The translations under genes and the position numbers were made by a program. A DNA stretch of 64,000 nucleotides from an uncultured Bacillota bacterium (GTDB lineage Bacteria > Bacillota_I > Bacilli_A > RFN20 > CAG-288): positions 62,001-126,000 of the forward strand of contig CASDVP010000005.1 in the NCBI GenBank assembly GCA_949284445.1. The letters run 5' to 3'. This document shows, in pieces, positions 7,492-15,882 of the stretch (the first letter of the stretch is position 1; the number at the start of each line of letters is the position of its first letter). Under the pieces are notes generated by a model. It was given only the letters and a program-made list of their open reading frames with translations, did no database searches and had not been told where the DNA came from.

Positions 7492-9546
7492 ATGATAATT
7501 CAACCAGAGAAAATTCGAAATGTCGCTTTAGTCGGACACCAAGGATGTGGCAAAACTTCCCTGGCTGAATCCCTCGCTTTAAAAGCGGGTGTTATTCATG
7601 TGAAAGGATCGGTTGAAACTAAGAATACGATCTCGGATTTTTTGCCTAAAGAAAAAGAAAAGCTTGTATCCCTGTCAACGAGTGTTATTCCTTTAAATTA
7701 TAACGGATATAAAATAAACATCCTTGATCTACCTGGTAATGATGACTTTGTTTTTGAAACTATCGGTGTCACTAAATTGATCAAAGGAGCTATTCTAGTC
7801 ATCGACGCTTCGAAAGGTGTTCAGAATGGAACCATCAAAGCTTTTAAATTATTAAAGAAGCGTGGTGTTCCTATGTTTATTTTCTTGAACAAAATGGATA
7901 AGGAAAACGTTAATTTTAATGATCTGTATGAAGAGATTAAGGAAAAATTAGATCCTAAGAAATGCGTACCTTTCTCATATCCGATCGGTAGAAAGGAAAA
8001 TTTTGATGGCTTTGTCAATGTGGTCGAGTTAAAGGCGAGAAAATATAATGGTGTCACTTGTGAAGATGATGTGATTTATGATGATAAAAAAGCTCTTATT
8101 TTTGAATTGCATAACAGATTATGTGAATCTGTCGCAACTGTTAATGATGAGCTTTTAGAGAAGTTTTTCTCAGGTGAGCCACTCACAAACGAAGAGATCA
8201 AATTCGGGTTAAGAGAAGGCGTGTTACATGGTGAACTATATCCGATCATCGTCGGTTCTGCAGTCAAAGATATCGGTATTAACACTTTATTGACGATGCT
8301 GATCAATTATCTTCCTGCTCCGACTGATTTAAAGCCTGTGGTCGCTCAAGATGCTTCTGGTAATGAAGTCGATTTAAAGACTGATCTTAATGGTCCATTA
8401 GCATTGACTGTTTTTAAAAATATGTACAATTCATATCAGGGATTGATCTCGGTTTTCAAGGTCCAATCTGGGACGGTTAAAGTCGGAGATGAAGTGTATT
8501 GTTTAGATAATAACAAGACATATAAGATGGGAAATCTATTCACGGTTTGTGGTGAGAAATTGACTCCGGTGCCCGCGATTGGTGCAGGTGATATCGGTGC
8601 AGTTTCTCGTTTAGATGATTTGCATCTTTCTTACACCCTTTCTTCTAAGGAAAAATCTGTTAAATTGTTATCAAACTCTTATCCGACACCGACTTATTTC
8701 GTCGCTCTTGTTCCGGAAAGCAAAAAAGATTTAGACAAACTATTCCAAGCTGCTGAAAGGATGCAATTAGAAGACCCGACGATGTCTTTGATGAAAGATG
8801 ATACGACTGGGCAGATCTTATTAGGTGGTTTATCCAAGACTCACGTCTCATATCTTATGGAAAAGATCAGCGATGAATATAAAATTAAATTCACAACTGA
8901 AAAGATCAAGATTTCTTATCGAGAAACGATCACTAAATCCAGCGAAGCTGAAGGTCGATATGTCAAACAGACAGGTGGTGCTGGCTATTTCGGTGTGGTA
9001 AATATGCGCTTTGAACCAGCTGACAAGACTTCATTCGCCTCAACGGTGTTCGGTGGACATATTGATAAATCATATTTTCCTGCTGTAGAAAAAGGCTTCT
9101 TAGAGGCTTTAAATAAAGGAGGATTGATAGGTGCTCCAGTCATTAATGTTAAAGCCACATTGTTAGACGGTAAACAACATTCAGTCGATTCAAATGAAAT
9201 GGCATTTAAAAATGCAGCAATTCTCGCTTTTAGAAACGCTTATGATAATTGTAAACCTATTTTATTGGAGCCTTATTATCGCATCGTTGTCAATGTGACC
9301 AACGATTATTTAGGAGCGACATTAAGCGATTTGTCGAAACGTCGTGGTCGCATCATCTCAACTGAAGAAGGTCGTGATCAAAGCTTAGATATCATCGCTA
9401 TAGTTCCACAAGCTGAGATTCAGGAATATGCTAATGAATTAAAATCGATCACGAAAGGAACAGGCTACTTTAATCGAACATTTGAAGATTATGAACCAGT
9501 TCCAGAACAGATCAGCAAGGAGGCTATAAAGCAATATAACGCTTAA
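7492..9546 (+). CDS. Elongation factor G-like translational GTPase
   Basis: A 684-residue EF-G paralogue with the G domain (P-loop GHQGCGKT, residues 16-23; DLPG near 83; NKMD near 136), domain II and the EF-G domain III-V region (domain IV with QTGGAGYFG near 500 and a C-terminal ferredoxin-like domain). In true EF-G the Walker B region reads DTPGHxDF with a catalytic His; here it is DLPGNDDF, so the His is Asn and GTP hydrolysis may differ. AAGGAG precedes the ATG. It is followed after seven bases by a flavin reductase. Such EF-G-like proteins are common in Bacillota, with no settled role. The operator upstream suggests carbon-source control. Confidence 0.85.
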   Translation: MIIQPEKIRNVALVGHQGCGKTSLAESLALKAGVIHVKGSVETKNTISDFLPKEKEKLVSLSTSVIPLNYNGYKINILDLPGNDDFVFETIGVTKLIKGAILVIDASKGVQNGTIKAFKLLKKRGVPMFIFLNKMDKENVNFNDLYEEIKEKLDPKKCVPFSYPIGRKENFDGFVNVVELKARKYNGVTCEDDVIYDDKKALIFELHNRLCESVATVNDELLEKFFSGEPLTNEEIKFGLREGVLHGELYPIIVGSAVKDIGINTLLTMLINYLPAPTDLKPVVAQDASGNEVDLKTDLNGPLALTVFKNMYNSYQGLISVFKVQSGTVKVGDEVYCLDNNKTYKMGNLFTVCGEKLTPVPAIGAGDIGAVSRLDDLHLSYTLSSKEKSVKLLSNSYPTPTYFVALVPESKKDLDKLFQAAERMQLEDPTMSLMKDDTTGQILLGGLSKTHVSYLMEKISDEYKIKFTTEKIKISYRETITKSSEAEGRYVKQTGGAGYFGVVNMRFEPADKTSFASTVFGGHIDKSYFPAVEKGFLEALNKGGLIGAPVINVKATLLDGKQHSVDSNEMAFKNAAILAFRNAYDNCKPILLEPYYRIVVNVTNDYLGATLSDLSKRRGRIISTEEGRDQSLDIIAIVPQAEIQEYANELKSITKGTGYFNRTFEDYEPVPEQISKEAIKQYNA

Positions 9547-9553
9547 TAAAATC

Positions 9554-10114
9554 ATGAGAGTAAAATTAGGAAAAAAGCCATTGGTTTATCCACAACCGGT
9601 TTTGATCATTGCAAGTTATGATCAGGCTGGTGATGCTGATGCTATGAATGCTGCCTGGGGAGGTGTTTCAGATTTTGATGAGATCACTATCAGCCTTTCT
9701 AAAAATCATAAGACGGTTCAGAACATATTGGAGAAAAAAGAATTTTCTGTCAGTATAGCAACTAAAAAATATGTTGCTGAATGCGATTATTTCGGCATTG
9801 TTTCTGGACACCAGGTGAAGAATAAAATCGCTAGTGCAAAATTAACTGCCTTGAAATGCCCTGATATTGACGCTCCTTATATTTTAGAACTGCCTTTAAC
9901 TATTGAATGTCGACTCGAATCATATGATTCTGAAAAAGAGATCTTAAAAGCCAAGATAGTTGATACCTTGATCGATGAGAGCATTCTGACTGACGGAAAA
10001 ATTGATCCGGATAAACTCGAGGCGATTTCTTTTGATAGCGATAATTCTTCTTATTTGTTAGTCAAAGGAAAAGTAGCTGATGCCTTTAAGGTAGGAAGAA
10101 CATTAATCAAATAA
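9554..10114 (+). CDS. Flavin reductase family protein
   Basis: A 186-residue FMN-binding split-barrel protein of the flavoredoxin/flavin reductase type. Family features are the N-terminal PQPVLIIASYD strand, the DAMNAAWGGVSDF flavin loop (around residues 30-42) and the SLSKNHKTVQNI stretch. Members transfer electrons to or from FMN; the natural partner is unknown. The gene begins seven bases after the EF-G-like stop, so the two are probably co-transcribed from the cre-controlled promoter. No separate promoter is visible, and a hairpin follows the stop. Confidence 0.82.
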   Translation: MRVKLGKKPLVYPQPVLIIASYDQAGDADAMNAAWGGVSDFDEITISLSKNHKTVQNILEKKEFSVSIATKKYVAECDYFGIVSGHQVKNKIASAKLTALKCPDIDAPYILELPLTIECRLESYDSEKEILKAKIVDTLIDESILTDGKIDPDKLEAISFDSDNSSYLLVKGKVADAFKVGRTLIK

Positions 10115-10131
10115 TTATTTCTCCTTTATAC

Positions 10132-10165
10132 AAAGCTGTTAGAATGAGCCTCTAACAGCTTTTAA
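10132..10165 (+). terminator. Terminator-like hairpin after the flavin reductase gene
   Basis: A twelve-pair perfect stem (AAAGCTGTTAGA/TCTAACAGCTTT, 10132-10143 with 10151-10162) with a seven-base loop. The T tail is short and interrupted, so termination may be incomplete. Confidence 0.75.
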
Positions 10166-10183
10166 AAATATTTTTAAAAGTTA

Positions 10184-10236
10184 TTGAATAAGATGAGGCT
10201 ATTTTGTTATAATTCATACTTGCTGTTAACAAGTAT
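10184..10236 (+). promoter_or_regulatory. rpsT promoter with inverted repeat at the start point
   Basis: TTGAAT (10184-10189), 18 bases, extended -10 TGT-TATAAT (10208-10213). An inverted repeat ATACTTG-N7-CAAGTAT (10216-10236) spans the expected start near 10220, so it is better placed to be an operator than a full leader hairpin. Confidence 0.7.
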
Positions 10237-10257
10237 AGAGATTTAGGAGATTAGAAA

Positions 10258-10548
10258 ATGGCAAATATTAAGTCACAACAAAAGCGTATTATCACAAACG
10301 AGAAAAGAAGAATCGCTAATCAAGCATTCAAATCTAGCATGAGAACTGCTATCAAAAAGGTTAGATTAGCTGTTGAAGCTAAAGATTTAGCTGCTGCTGA
10401 AGCTGCTTTACCTGTTGCTGTTTCTTTAATTGATAAATCTGTTCAAGAAGGTATTCAACATATCAATACTGCTAGCCGTCAAAAATCTCATTGCATGGCT
10501 AGTGTTGCTGAGCTCAAAGCTTCTTTAGCTAGTGAGGCTGGCAAGTAA
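10258..10548 (+). CDS. rpsT: 30S ribosomal protein S20
   Basis: A 96-residue, very basic three-helix protein that binds 16S rRNA and helps assemble the 30S body. The N-terminus MANIKSQQKRIITNEKRR and the alanine-rich central helix are typical. TTAGGAG precedes the ATG. It has its own promoter and terminator and is followed by ylmH and the convergent holA; the rpsT/holA neighbourhood is common in Bacillota. Codon choice is clearly biased (many GCT, AAA), as expected for a highly expressed ribosomal gene. Confidence 0.97.
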   Translation: MANIKSQQKRIITNEKRRIANQAFKSSMRTAIKKVRLAVEAKDLAAAEAALPVAVSLIDKSVQEGIQHINTASRQKSHCMASVAELKASLASEAGK

Positions 10549-10580
10549 AATATTGAGAGTTCTCTATACTTTATATATCA

Positions 10581-10608
10581 AGCTATAGTGTCTCACTATA
10601 GCTTTTTT
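10581..10608 (+). terminator. rpsT intrinsic terminator
   Basis: A ten-pair stem AGCTATAGTG/CACTATAGCT with loop TCT, then six Ts. The next gene starts only nine bases beyond. Confidence 0.95.
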
Positions 10609-10616
10609 AAATTTTT

Positions 10617-11405
10617 ATGGATGAGAAAACTAATCTGATCGCGAGATATAAAGATTTGAGCCGAAGAGCGTATTTTCATGAAACTATTCTTCATACGTTC
10701 TTTTTATCTTTGAGTGAACTCAATCTTTTCTATTCGATCTGTTCTTCTAAAGATCGTAACTATCATATGTTTAATAATTCATACTTTGAAGTTTGCGGAC
10801 CTACTACTAATTCTGAACGTAAAATCATCTTGTTTTCGTATCAAAGGCTTTCACTAGAACAGATTAAAGCAATTAAATACGAACTGTTTTCGTGCTTATA
10901 TTTTGAACCGATAAACGCTAAGTTTTCAGATGTTTTAACGCATCGGGATTTTTTAGGTGCCTTGATGCATCTGGGCTTTGAACGAAAAATGTTCGGTGAT
11001 ATTTATATTGAGAATTCTAATGGCTATGTTTATCTTTTTAAAAATATCGAAGATGAAATCGCACGAGATATTTGTAAAGTTAAACATACGCTCATGAAAG
11101 TTAGCTCGGTTCCTTTAGACCAATGTCGATTGATGACGACATTTGTCGATAAGAAAATAACCACATCTTCGTTAAGAATCGATTGCCTTGTCAAAGATGC
11201 TTTTAATCTTTCACGTAAAGAGAGTCAAATGCTATTAGCACAAGAACAAGTTTTCATCAATGATGTCACTATTAAGAATAATAGTCATATCGTAAAAACT
11301 GGAGACATCATAACATTAAGACATCACGGAAAGTTTATTTTTGTAGATACGATCGGAAAGACAAATAAGGGTAGATTGATAGTAAAAATACAAAAATATC
11401 AATGA
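10617..11405 (+). CDS. ylmH: S4-domain RNA-binding protein YlmH (RqcP2-like)
   Basis: A 262-residue protein with the YlmH N-terminal region (ARYKDLSRRAYF..., FSDVLTHRDFLGALMHLGFERKMFGDI around residues 100-127) and a C-terminal S4 RNA-binding domain (SSLRIDCLVKDAFNLSRKESQMLLAQEQVFIND, around 175-210). In Bacillus subtilis YlmH acts in ribosome-associated quality control on stalled 50S subunits. In many genomes it belongs to the cell-division cluster; here it follows rpsT instead. The ATG lies directly behind the rpsT terminator with no SD and no clear promoter, so it is probably made by read-through. Its stop abuts the holA stop base to base. Confidence 0.9.
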   Translation: MDEKTNLIARYKDLSRRAYFHETILHTFFLSLSELNLFYSICSSKDRNYHMFNNSYFEVCGPTTNSERKIILFSYQRLSLEQIKAIKYELFSCLYFEPINAKFSDVLTHRDFLGALMHLGFERKMFGDIYIENSNGYVYLFKNIEDEIARDICKVKHTLMKVSSVPLDQCRLMTTFVDKKITTSSLRIDCLVKDAFNLSRKESQMLLAQEQVFINDVTIKNNSHIVKTGDIITLRHHGKFIFVDTIGKTNKGRLIVKIQKYQ

Positions 11406-12371
11406 TTATCTAAAAGATAAAAAGAATAGCTCTAAGCGCTCGTCAACATTATCGTTGTTGAGTTTGACATCTTTTTCAATATCACCTAGTCGGCATAAGA
11501 TATTCAATAATTGTTGAAAAGAATAGTTCTGAATATCTTTGCGAGTATAATAGATTTTTGCTGATTTTATCTTGGCATTTTTATTGGATAGTTCCGATGC
11601 GATATCATCGTTATTATATCCTTTAGCGATCAAAAATTTTGTCAAAGCCATAAAACGAAACTGGTTAGCTAAAGTAGAGATCATAGAGAGGCCTTCCCAT
11701 CCGTTTTGTCTTAATTCTTGATAGCTATTTAATGCTGATTTTATATTTTTATTTAATAATTTACTAGCTAAATCATATGCTTTATCTTCAAGAGGTTTAT
11801 TAACTAACAATTTTACATCATCAGTTCTAACATGTTTGTTATAAAGGAGCAATTTATCGAGATTGTTGATAAATAAAGAATAGTCACCAGAACAATATTC
11901 ATTCAACAATTTTACAGCGTCGCGATCGATATCACCGCCAGCTTCTTTAGCATGTTTAAATGCTAAGGAAACAAAGTCCTCGTCTCTAAGATCAAAGACT
12001 TCATGGAAATCAGCCGGCAGTTCTTTTAAAGCCTTTACGAGTTCATTTTTTGAATCGAGAGTTCCTGTGACTAAGATATATAAATCGCAATTTGGCTCCG
12101 GATTTTTAAAATAGGATAATAAAGACTTATAGTCTTGATCTTTTTCTTTGATAGGATTTTTATTTCCTTTTGCAGTCGATAGAAAGTAGGCATTCGAAAA
12201 AATGACGGTTTTTCTTTCGCCGAATAAAGAAAGAGAACAGCATTCATTGACTAAATCAGAGACGGTATCTTTATATCCGTCATACTTGATCACTTCAGTT
12301 TTGCTGTTGATCTCGTTATTGACTATTTTCGTGATCAAGCCAGAATCTTTACCGAAGAAAACTTTGATCAT
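11406..12371 (-). CDS. holA: DNA polymerase III subunit delta
   Basis: A 321-residue clamp-loader delta subunit, which opens the beta sliding clamp. The sequence follows the HolA pattern: an N-terminal AAA-like domain without a functional P-loop (MIKVFFGKDSGLI, later SLSLFGERKTVIFSNA near residues 48-63), a lid (DLRDEDFVSLAFKHAKEAG near 127-145) and a C-terminal collar with QNYSFQQLLNILCRLGDIEKDVK near 281-303. It lies seven bases downstream of ppiB and probably shares its transcript. It is convergent with ylmH, and the two stops touch, so no independent terminator is present between them. Confidence 0.92.
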   Translation of the reverse strand: MIKVFFGKDSGLITKIVNNEINSKTEVIKYDGYKDTVSDLVNECCSLSLFGERKTVIFSNAYFLSTAKGNKNPIKEKDQDYKSLLSYFKNPEPNCDLYILVTGTLDSKNELVKALKELPADFHEVFDLRDEDFVSLAFKHAKEAGGDIDRDAVKLLNEYCSGDYSLFINNLDKLLLYNKHVRTDDVKLLVNKPLEDKAYDLASKLLNKNIKSALNSYQELRQNGWEGLSMISTLANQFRFMALTKFLIAKGYNNDDIASELSNKNAKIKSAKIYYTRKDIQNYSFQQLLNILCRLGDIEKDVKLNNDNVDERLELFFLSFR

Positions 12372-12378
12372 TTACTGA

Positions 12379-12882
12379 TTATTTGATTTTAGGATAATCT
12401 TCGATTTTCTCATCGATGACTTCGGCTTTAGTGATAACGACAGGTGTTAATGGCTTGTCATCTTCGTCTTTTGCGACGGAAGCGATTTTATCGACGACAT
12501 CCATACCATCGATAACTTTACCAAAAGCAGCATATTGACCATCTAAGAAAAAATCATTGTTATCACAGATGAAAAATTGTGAACCGGCAGTATCCATCCC
12601 CATAGCTCTAGCCATCGAAATGACGCCTCTTTCATGCTTTAAATGATTTTTCACACCATTTAAAGAAAATTCACCTTTGATTCTAAAGCCAGGACCACCA
12701 GTGCCATTTCCATTAGGATCGCCGCCTTGTATCATGAAATTTTTGATAACGCGATGAAAAGTGAGTCCATCATAAAAGCCTTTAGATGCTAAATAAACAA
12801 AATTTTTGCAGGAAATCGGTGCGTTTTCATAATCTAAACTGATCTTTATATCACCGAAATCTTTGACATGTAGAATTACCAT
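12379..12882 (-). CDS. ppiB: Peptidyl-prolyl cis-trans isomerase, cyclophilin type
   Basis: A 167-residue cytosolic cyclophilin accelerating prolyl isomerisation. The active-site signature FHRVIKNFMIQGGDP (around residues 42-56) with the catalytic Arg, and GVISMARA...AGSQFFI (around 86-106), are intact. No signal peptide is present. AGAGG precedes the ATG. It is first in a ppiB-holA unit; a stable hairpin at 12.9 kb separates it from gpmA. Confidence 0.96.
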   Translation of the reverse strand: MVILHVKDFGDIKISLDYENAPISCKNFVYLASKGFYDGLTFHRVIKNFMIQGGDPNGNGTGGPGFRIKGEFSLNGVKNHLKHERGVISMARAMGMDTAGSQFFICDNNDFFLDGQYAAFGKVIDGMDVVDKIASVAKDEDDKPLTPVVITKAEVIDEKIEDYPKIK

Positions 12883-12896
12883 AAATTACCTCTTTC

Positions 12897-12922
12897 AAAA
12901 AACAGGGACATAGCCCTGTTTT
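12897..12922 (-). terminator. gpmA terminator
   Basis: A nine-pair stem AAAACAGGG/CCCTGTTTT with six-base loop and T-rich flanks. Orientation favours ending the leftward gpmA transcript; it could also work in the other direction. Confidence 0.85.
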
Positions 12923-12930
12923 ATAATTCA

Positions 12931-13680
12931 TTATTTCTTTGCTTTATCTTGATTTTTGACAGCGTTGATCTTAGCTTGGATGGCGCTTTGATCACCAAGA
13001 TAGTAATGTTTGATAGGTTTTAAATCCTCATCTAATTCATAAACGAGAGGAACACCAGTAGGAATGTTTAAGCCCGCGATGTCTTCGTCAGAGATATTAT
13101 CTAAATATTTGACTAAAGCTCTTAAAGAGTTGCCGTGAGCAGCGATCAGAACTTTTTTACCAGCTTTGATTTCTGGAACGATAGTTTCATTATAATAAGG
13201 AACTACACGTGCGATAGTATCTTTTAAAGACTCATGCAAAGGAAGCATTTTAGGATCGATGCCGTTATAGTGAGCTTGTTTTGCAGGATTTCTTTCATCA
13301 TCTGGATCAAGAGCAGGCGGAGCAACGTCGAATGATCTTCTCCACAAATGAACTTGTTCTTCACCATATTTAGCAGCAGTTTCAGATTTGTTCAACCCTT
13401 GTAAAGCACCATAATGTCTTTCATTTAAGCGATAATCTTTGATGACAGGTAAATAATCTTGGTCGATGCCATCTAAGACATGCCACAAAGTGTGGATGGC
13501 TCTTTTTAAAACAGAAGTGAAAGCAATATCGAAAGAATAGCCTTCATCTTTTAATAACTTACCAGCGGTTTTGGCTTCTTGAACACCTTTTTCAGATAGA
13601 TCAACATCAGTCCAGCCAGTGAAAAGATTTAATTTGTTCCATTCACTTTCACCATGGCGGATGAGTACTAATTTAGTCAT
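12931..13680 (-). CDS. gpmA: 2,3-bisphosphoglycerate-dependent phosphoglycerate mutase
   Basis: A glycolytic enzyme interconverting 3- and 2-phosphoglycerate through a phosphohistidine. At 249 residues it is the dPGM length. The catalytic motif [10 protein letters not shown] contains the phospho-accepting His (residue 8 region), with [11 protein letters not shown] near 85-95 and the second His in [11 protein letters not shown] near 180-190. AAGGAG precedes the ATG, and a TATAAT at 13711-13716 offers a promoter with weak -35. It is a single-gene unit between the Pit operon and ppiB. Confidence 0.97.
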   Translation of the reverse strand: MTKLVLIRHGESEWNKLNLFTGWTDVDLSEKGVQEAKTAGKLLKDEGYSFDIAFTSVLKRAIHTLWHVLDGIDQDYLPVIKDYRLNERHYGALQGLNKSETAAKYGEEQVHLWRRSFDVAPPALDPDDERNPAKQAHYNGIDPKMLPLHESLKDTIARVVPYYNETIVPEIKAGKKVLIAAHGNSLRALVKYLDNISDEDIAGLNIPTGVPLVYELDEDLKPIKHYYLGDQSAIQAKINAVKNQDKAKK

Positions 13681-13734
13681 GATTAAACTCTCCTTATATT
13701 TCCAAAAGATATTATAATCGGATTTAAAATAAAT

Positions 13735-14373
13735 TTATAGATTTTTGTACATGATAATTTCTATCGTTTTGGTGACATCGCGGCATTTATCAGTGATATA
13801 TTCAAACATGCCATAAATATCTTCAGCTTCACGAACTTCAGATCTTTGGAATTTATCGGGTTCTATATAATAAGCACGGACATTCTCTTCGTATAAGTGA
13901 TCGGTTTGTTCTTCGATATTGCGCACTTTTTCGATGAGAGGATCCATCAATTTCTTATTGGTCAGACTATTTAAATTTTTCAGTAATTCATTGACAGCAT
14001 TCACACCAGCAACAGCTTGCTGTAAAAATAGTTCGGTATTGTTTGGTAATTGTTTATAGTTTCTTAAATACATCTTATAAGAGACTTCATCGATAGAATC
14101 AGTCAAATCATCGATATTATCTAATAACATGAATATATCTTCCCTATCGATAGGTGTCATAAACTCTTTAGCGAGTCTCTCTTCCGTGTCATGCTTGATC
14201 AAATCTGCAGCATGCTCGATCTCATGAACATCATTTTTTAATGTTAATAAATCAGTGCTTTCAAGCTTTTCAATTCCTTCTTGAAGCTTTTCGATAGCTT
14301 TGACAGAATAAGAGCCAACAGTTGCGAATTGTTCGAAGAAATAATTTGTTTTATTCTTTTTAAATAACCCCAT
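13735..14373 (-). CDS. DUF47 (PhoU-like) partner of the phosphate permease
   Basis: A 212-residue all-helical cytoplasmic protein of the DUF47/PhoU-like family. Features are the N-terminal FFEQFATVG..., the HEIEHAADLIKHDTEERLAKEFMTPIDREDIFMLLDNIDDLTDSIDEV core (around residues 46-93), rich in acidic and His residues, and a repeat of similar helices in the C-terminal half. Members are encoded beside Pit permeases and are thought to tune phosphate or metal-phosphate uptake. It starts 14 bases after the permease stop with AAGGA upstream, so it is translated from the same message. Confidence 0.9.
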   Translation of the reverse strand: MGLFKKNKTNYFFEQFATVGSYSVKAIEKLQEGIEKLESTDLLTLKNDVHEIEHAADLIKHDTEERLAKEFMTPIDREDIFMLLDNIDDLTDSIDEVSYKMYLRNYKQLPNNTELFLQQAVAGVNAVNELLKNLNSLTNKKLMDPLIEKVRNIEEQTDHLYEENVRAYYIEPDKFQRSEVREAEDIYGMFEYITDKCRDVTKTIEIIMYKNL

Positions 14374-14387
14374 AAATCAGTTCCTTT

Positions 14388-15560
14388 CTATGCGATACCT
14401 AGAATCGCAAATAAAATATATGTCATGATAAACCCGATTAAGATACAACCGGGGAAAGTAAATACCCATGTTAGGACCATATCTAAAGCTATGCGCCAAT
14501 TGACTTTTTTAGCGCCTTTAGTCAAACCGACACCGATTATAGAACATGTTTTTACTTGTGATGTTGAAACAGGCCACGAACAAGCCAGTGATAAGATTAA
14601 AGAAATAAAAGCGGAGATATCAGTAGCAAAGCCTTGATATGGCTCTAAATCTACCATACCCATACCGACCTTCTTAATGATGCGATAACCGCCGATAGAT
14701 GTGCCAAGCCCCATGATGATTGAGACTAGGATAGGAAGCCATAAGAAAGCAGGAGCATGAAGGAATTCTAAAGCAAAATCTGGCGTGTTAGGATTAGTTA
14801 ATACCACTTGGCCAGTCTCTGGGAAAGCGATGGATCCCAAATACAATGCTAAATAAATAATACCGATAAATTTAAGACCATCTTGAGCGCCGTGCGCTAA
14901 GGCCATACCGGCGCTAGAAACTATCTGAGACCATTTAAAAAATATAGTTGTTTTTCGACGAGTCAAGTTTTTACAGATCAATTCGATAAGTTTAGTGACG
15001 AGGTAGCCTAAACCCATGCCTAAAACACCTGAGACGATAAAGCCTATTCCGACATCAACCCAAGAATCAGCACCAGGAACAGGATTTAATCCCATGGCCA
15101 TCATCGCAAAACATGCACCGGTTAATCCAGCGACAAGAGCATGTGATTCGCTAGAAGGTACACCGATAAACCACGCTAAAACACCCCAAACAACAACTCC
15201 GACCATGCCAGCAGAAAGACCGGTTAACGCATTCTGAGCATTTTGAACAGCACCTTCGCCTTCAAAACTGCCGAAATCGACGATACCAGCGATAGATTCT
15301 GCGACACCAGCTGCAAAAAGAGAAAAAAGCAAGACACCGATAAAATTAAAAACAGCTGCTAATACTATGGCTTTTTTAGGAGAGAGCGCTCTTGTAGATA
15401 TACATGTAGCTACTGAGTTAGGAGCATCAGTCCAACCGTTTATAAAAACGACACCTAAAGCGAGCAAGACAGTGATAACAATTAAGGGACTATGTCCCAT
15501 TAATTCAAAAAATTGTGGTAGAGTGATATAGTTGCTGCTAGTCAAAAAGACAGTTTCCAT
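14388..15560 (-). CDS. pit: Inorganic phosphate transporter, PiT family
   Basis: A 390-residue integral membrane symporter importing phosphate, usually as a metal-phosphate complex. The duplicated PiT signature is visible: FINGWTDAPNSVATCISTRAL (around residues 40-60) and the second repeat GMALAHGAQDGLKFIGIIYLAL (around 217-238). There are about ten membrane segments and an SSESHALVAGLTGA loop near 136-149. AGAGGTG precedes the ATG. It is first in a two-gene operon with the DUF47 partner, and the upstream region holds four 11-bp-spaced PHO-box-like repeats, pointing to induction by phosphate shortage. This contrasts with the constitutive Pit of some bacteria. Confidence 0.95.
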   Translation of the reverse strand: METVFLTSSNYITLPQFFELMGHSPLIVITVLLALGVVFINGWTDAPNSVATCISTRALSPKKAIVLAAVFNFIGVLLFSLFAAGVAESIAGIVDFGSFEGEGAVQNAQNALTGLSAGMVGVVVWGVLAWFIGVPSSESHALVAGLTGACFAMMAMGLNPVPGADSWVDVGIGFIVSGVLGMGLGYLVTKLIELICKNLTRRKTTIFFKWSQIVSSAGMALAHGAQDGLKFIGIIYLALYLGSIAFPETGQVVLTNPNTPDFALEFLHAPAFLWLPILVSIIMGLGTSIGGYRIIKKVGMGMVDLEPYQGFATDISAFISLILSLACSWPVSTSQVKTCSIIGVGLTKGAKKVNWRIALDMVLTWVFTFPGCILIGFIMTYILFAILGIA

Positions 15561-15585
15561 TTTTCACCTCTGGACAACAATATCT

Positions 15586-15627
15586 AATATAACAAAATCT
15601 TAACAATTTCTTAAGAATTATTTTACA
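15586..15627 (-). promoter_or_regulatory. Four-repeat PHO-box-like element with extended -10 (pit)
   Basis: On the plus strand ATAACA (15589), TTAACA (15600), TTAAGA (15611) and TTTACA (15622) start exactly 11 bases apart with 5-base spacers, matching the Bacillus PhoP tandem TTAACA pattern. On the minus strand an extended -10 TGT-TATATT (15586-15591) has no -35; the repeats take its place, as in PhoP-activated promoters. The remainder of the 322-base gap (15640-15790) shows nothing recognisable. Confidence 0.65.
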
Positions 15628-15792
15628 AATCAATCAATAACTCGCTTGATATGAATAAAAGTTTAATGATTAAATGATGAATTATTATCATGTCTTTTGT
15701 TTTAAAAGATGAAATTTGTTCTTTAGTTAAAGCTAAAATCAAGTATCTATTCACATTAAAAAAAGTTCTGGAAATGAAATCAATAAATTACA

Positions 15793-15864
15793 GCATTAAT
15801 TAGGCGAAGCATTAATGTAGAGATACTGATTAAAATTGGTTTCAAGAAGCGAATTTGCTAAAAT
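15793..15864 (+). promoter_or_regulatory. deoC promoter and upstream direct repeat
   Basis: TTGGTT (15836-15841), 17 bases, extended -10 TGC-TAAAAT (15859-15864). Upstream, GCATTAAT occurs twice with a 16-base period (15793-15800 and 15809-15816), a possible regulator site. The protein that might bind is unknown. Confidence 0.55.
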
Positions 15865-15882
15865 ATTTGCGAGGTAAAAATT

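Noticed and set aside
10216-10236. rpsT leader hairpin as a ribosomal-protein autoregulatory structure
   Set aside because: The predicted start point falls inside the inverted repeat, so the RNA would lack half of it.
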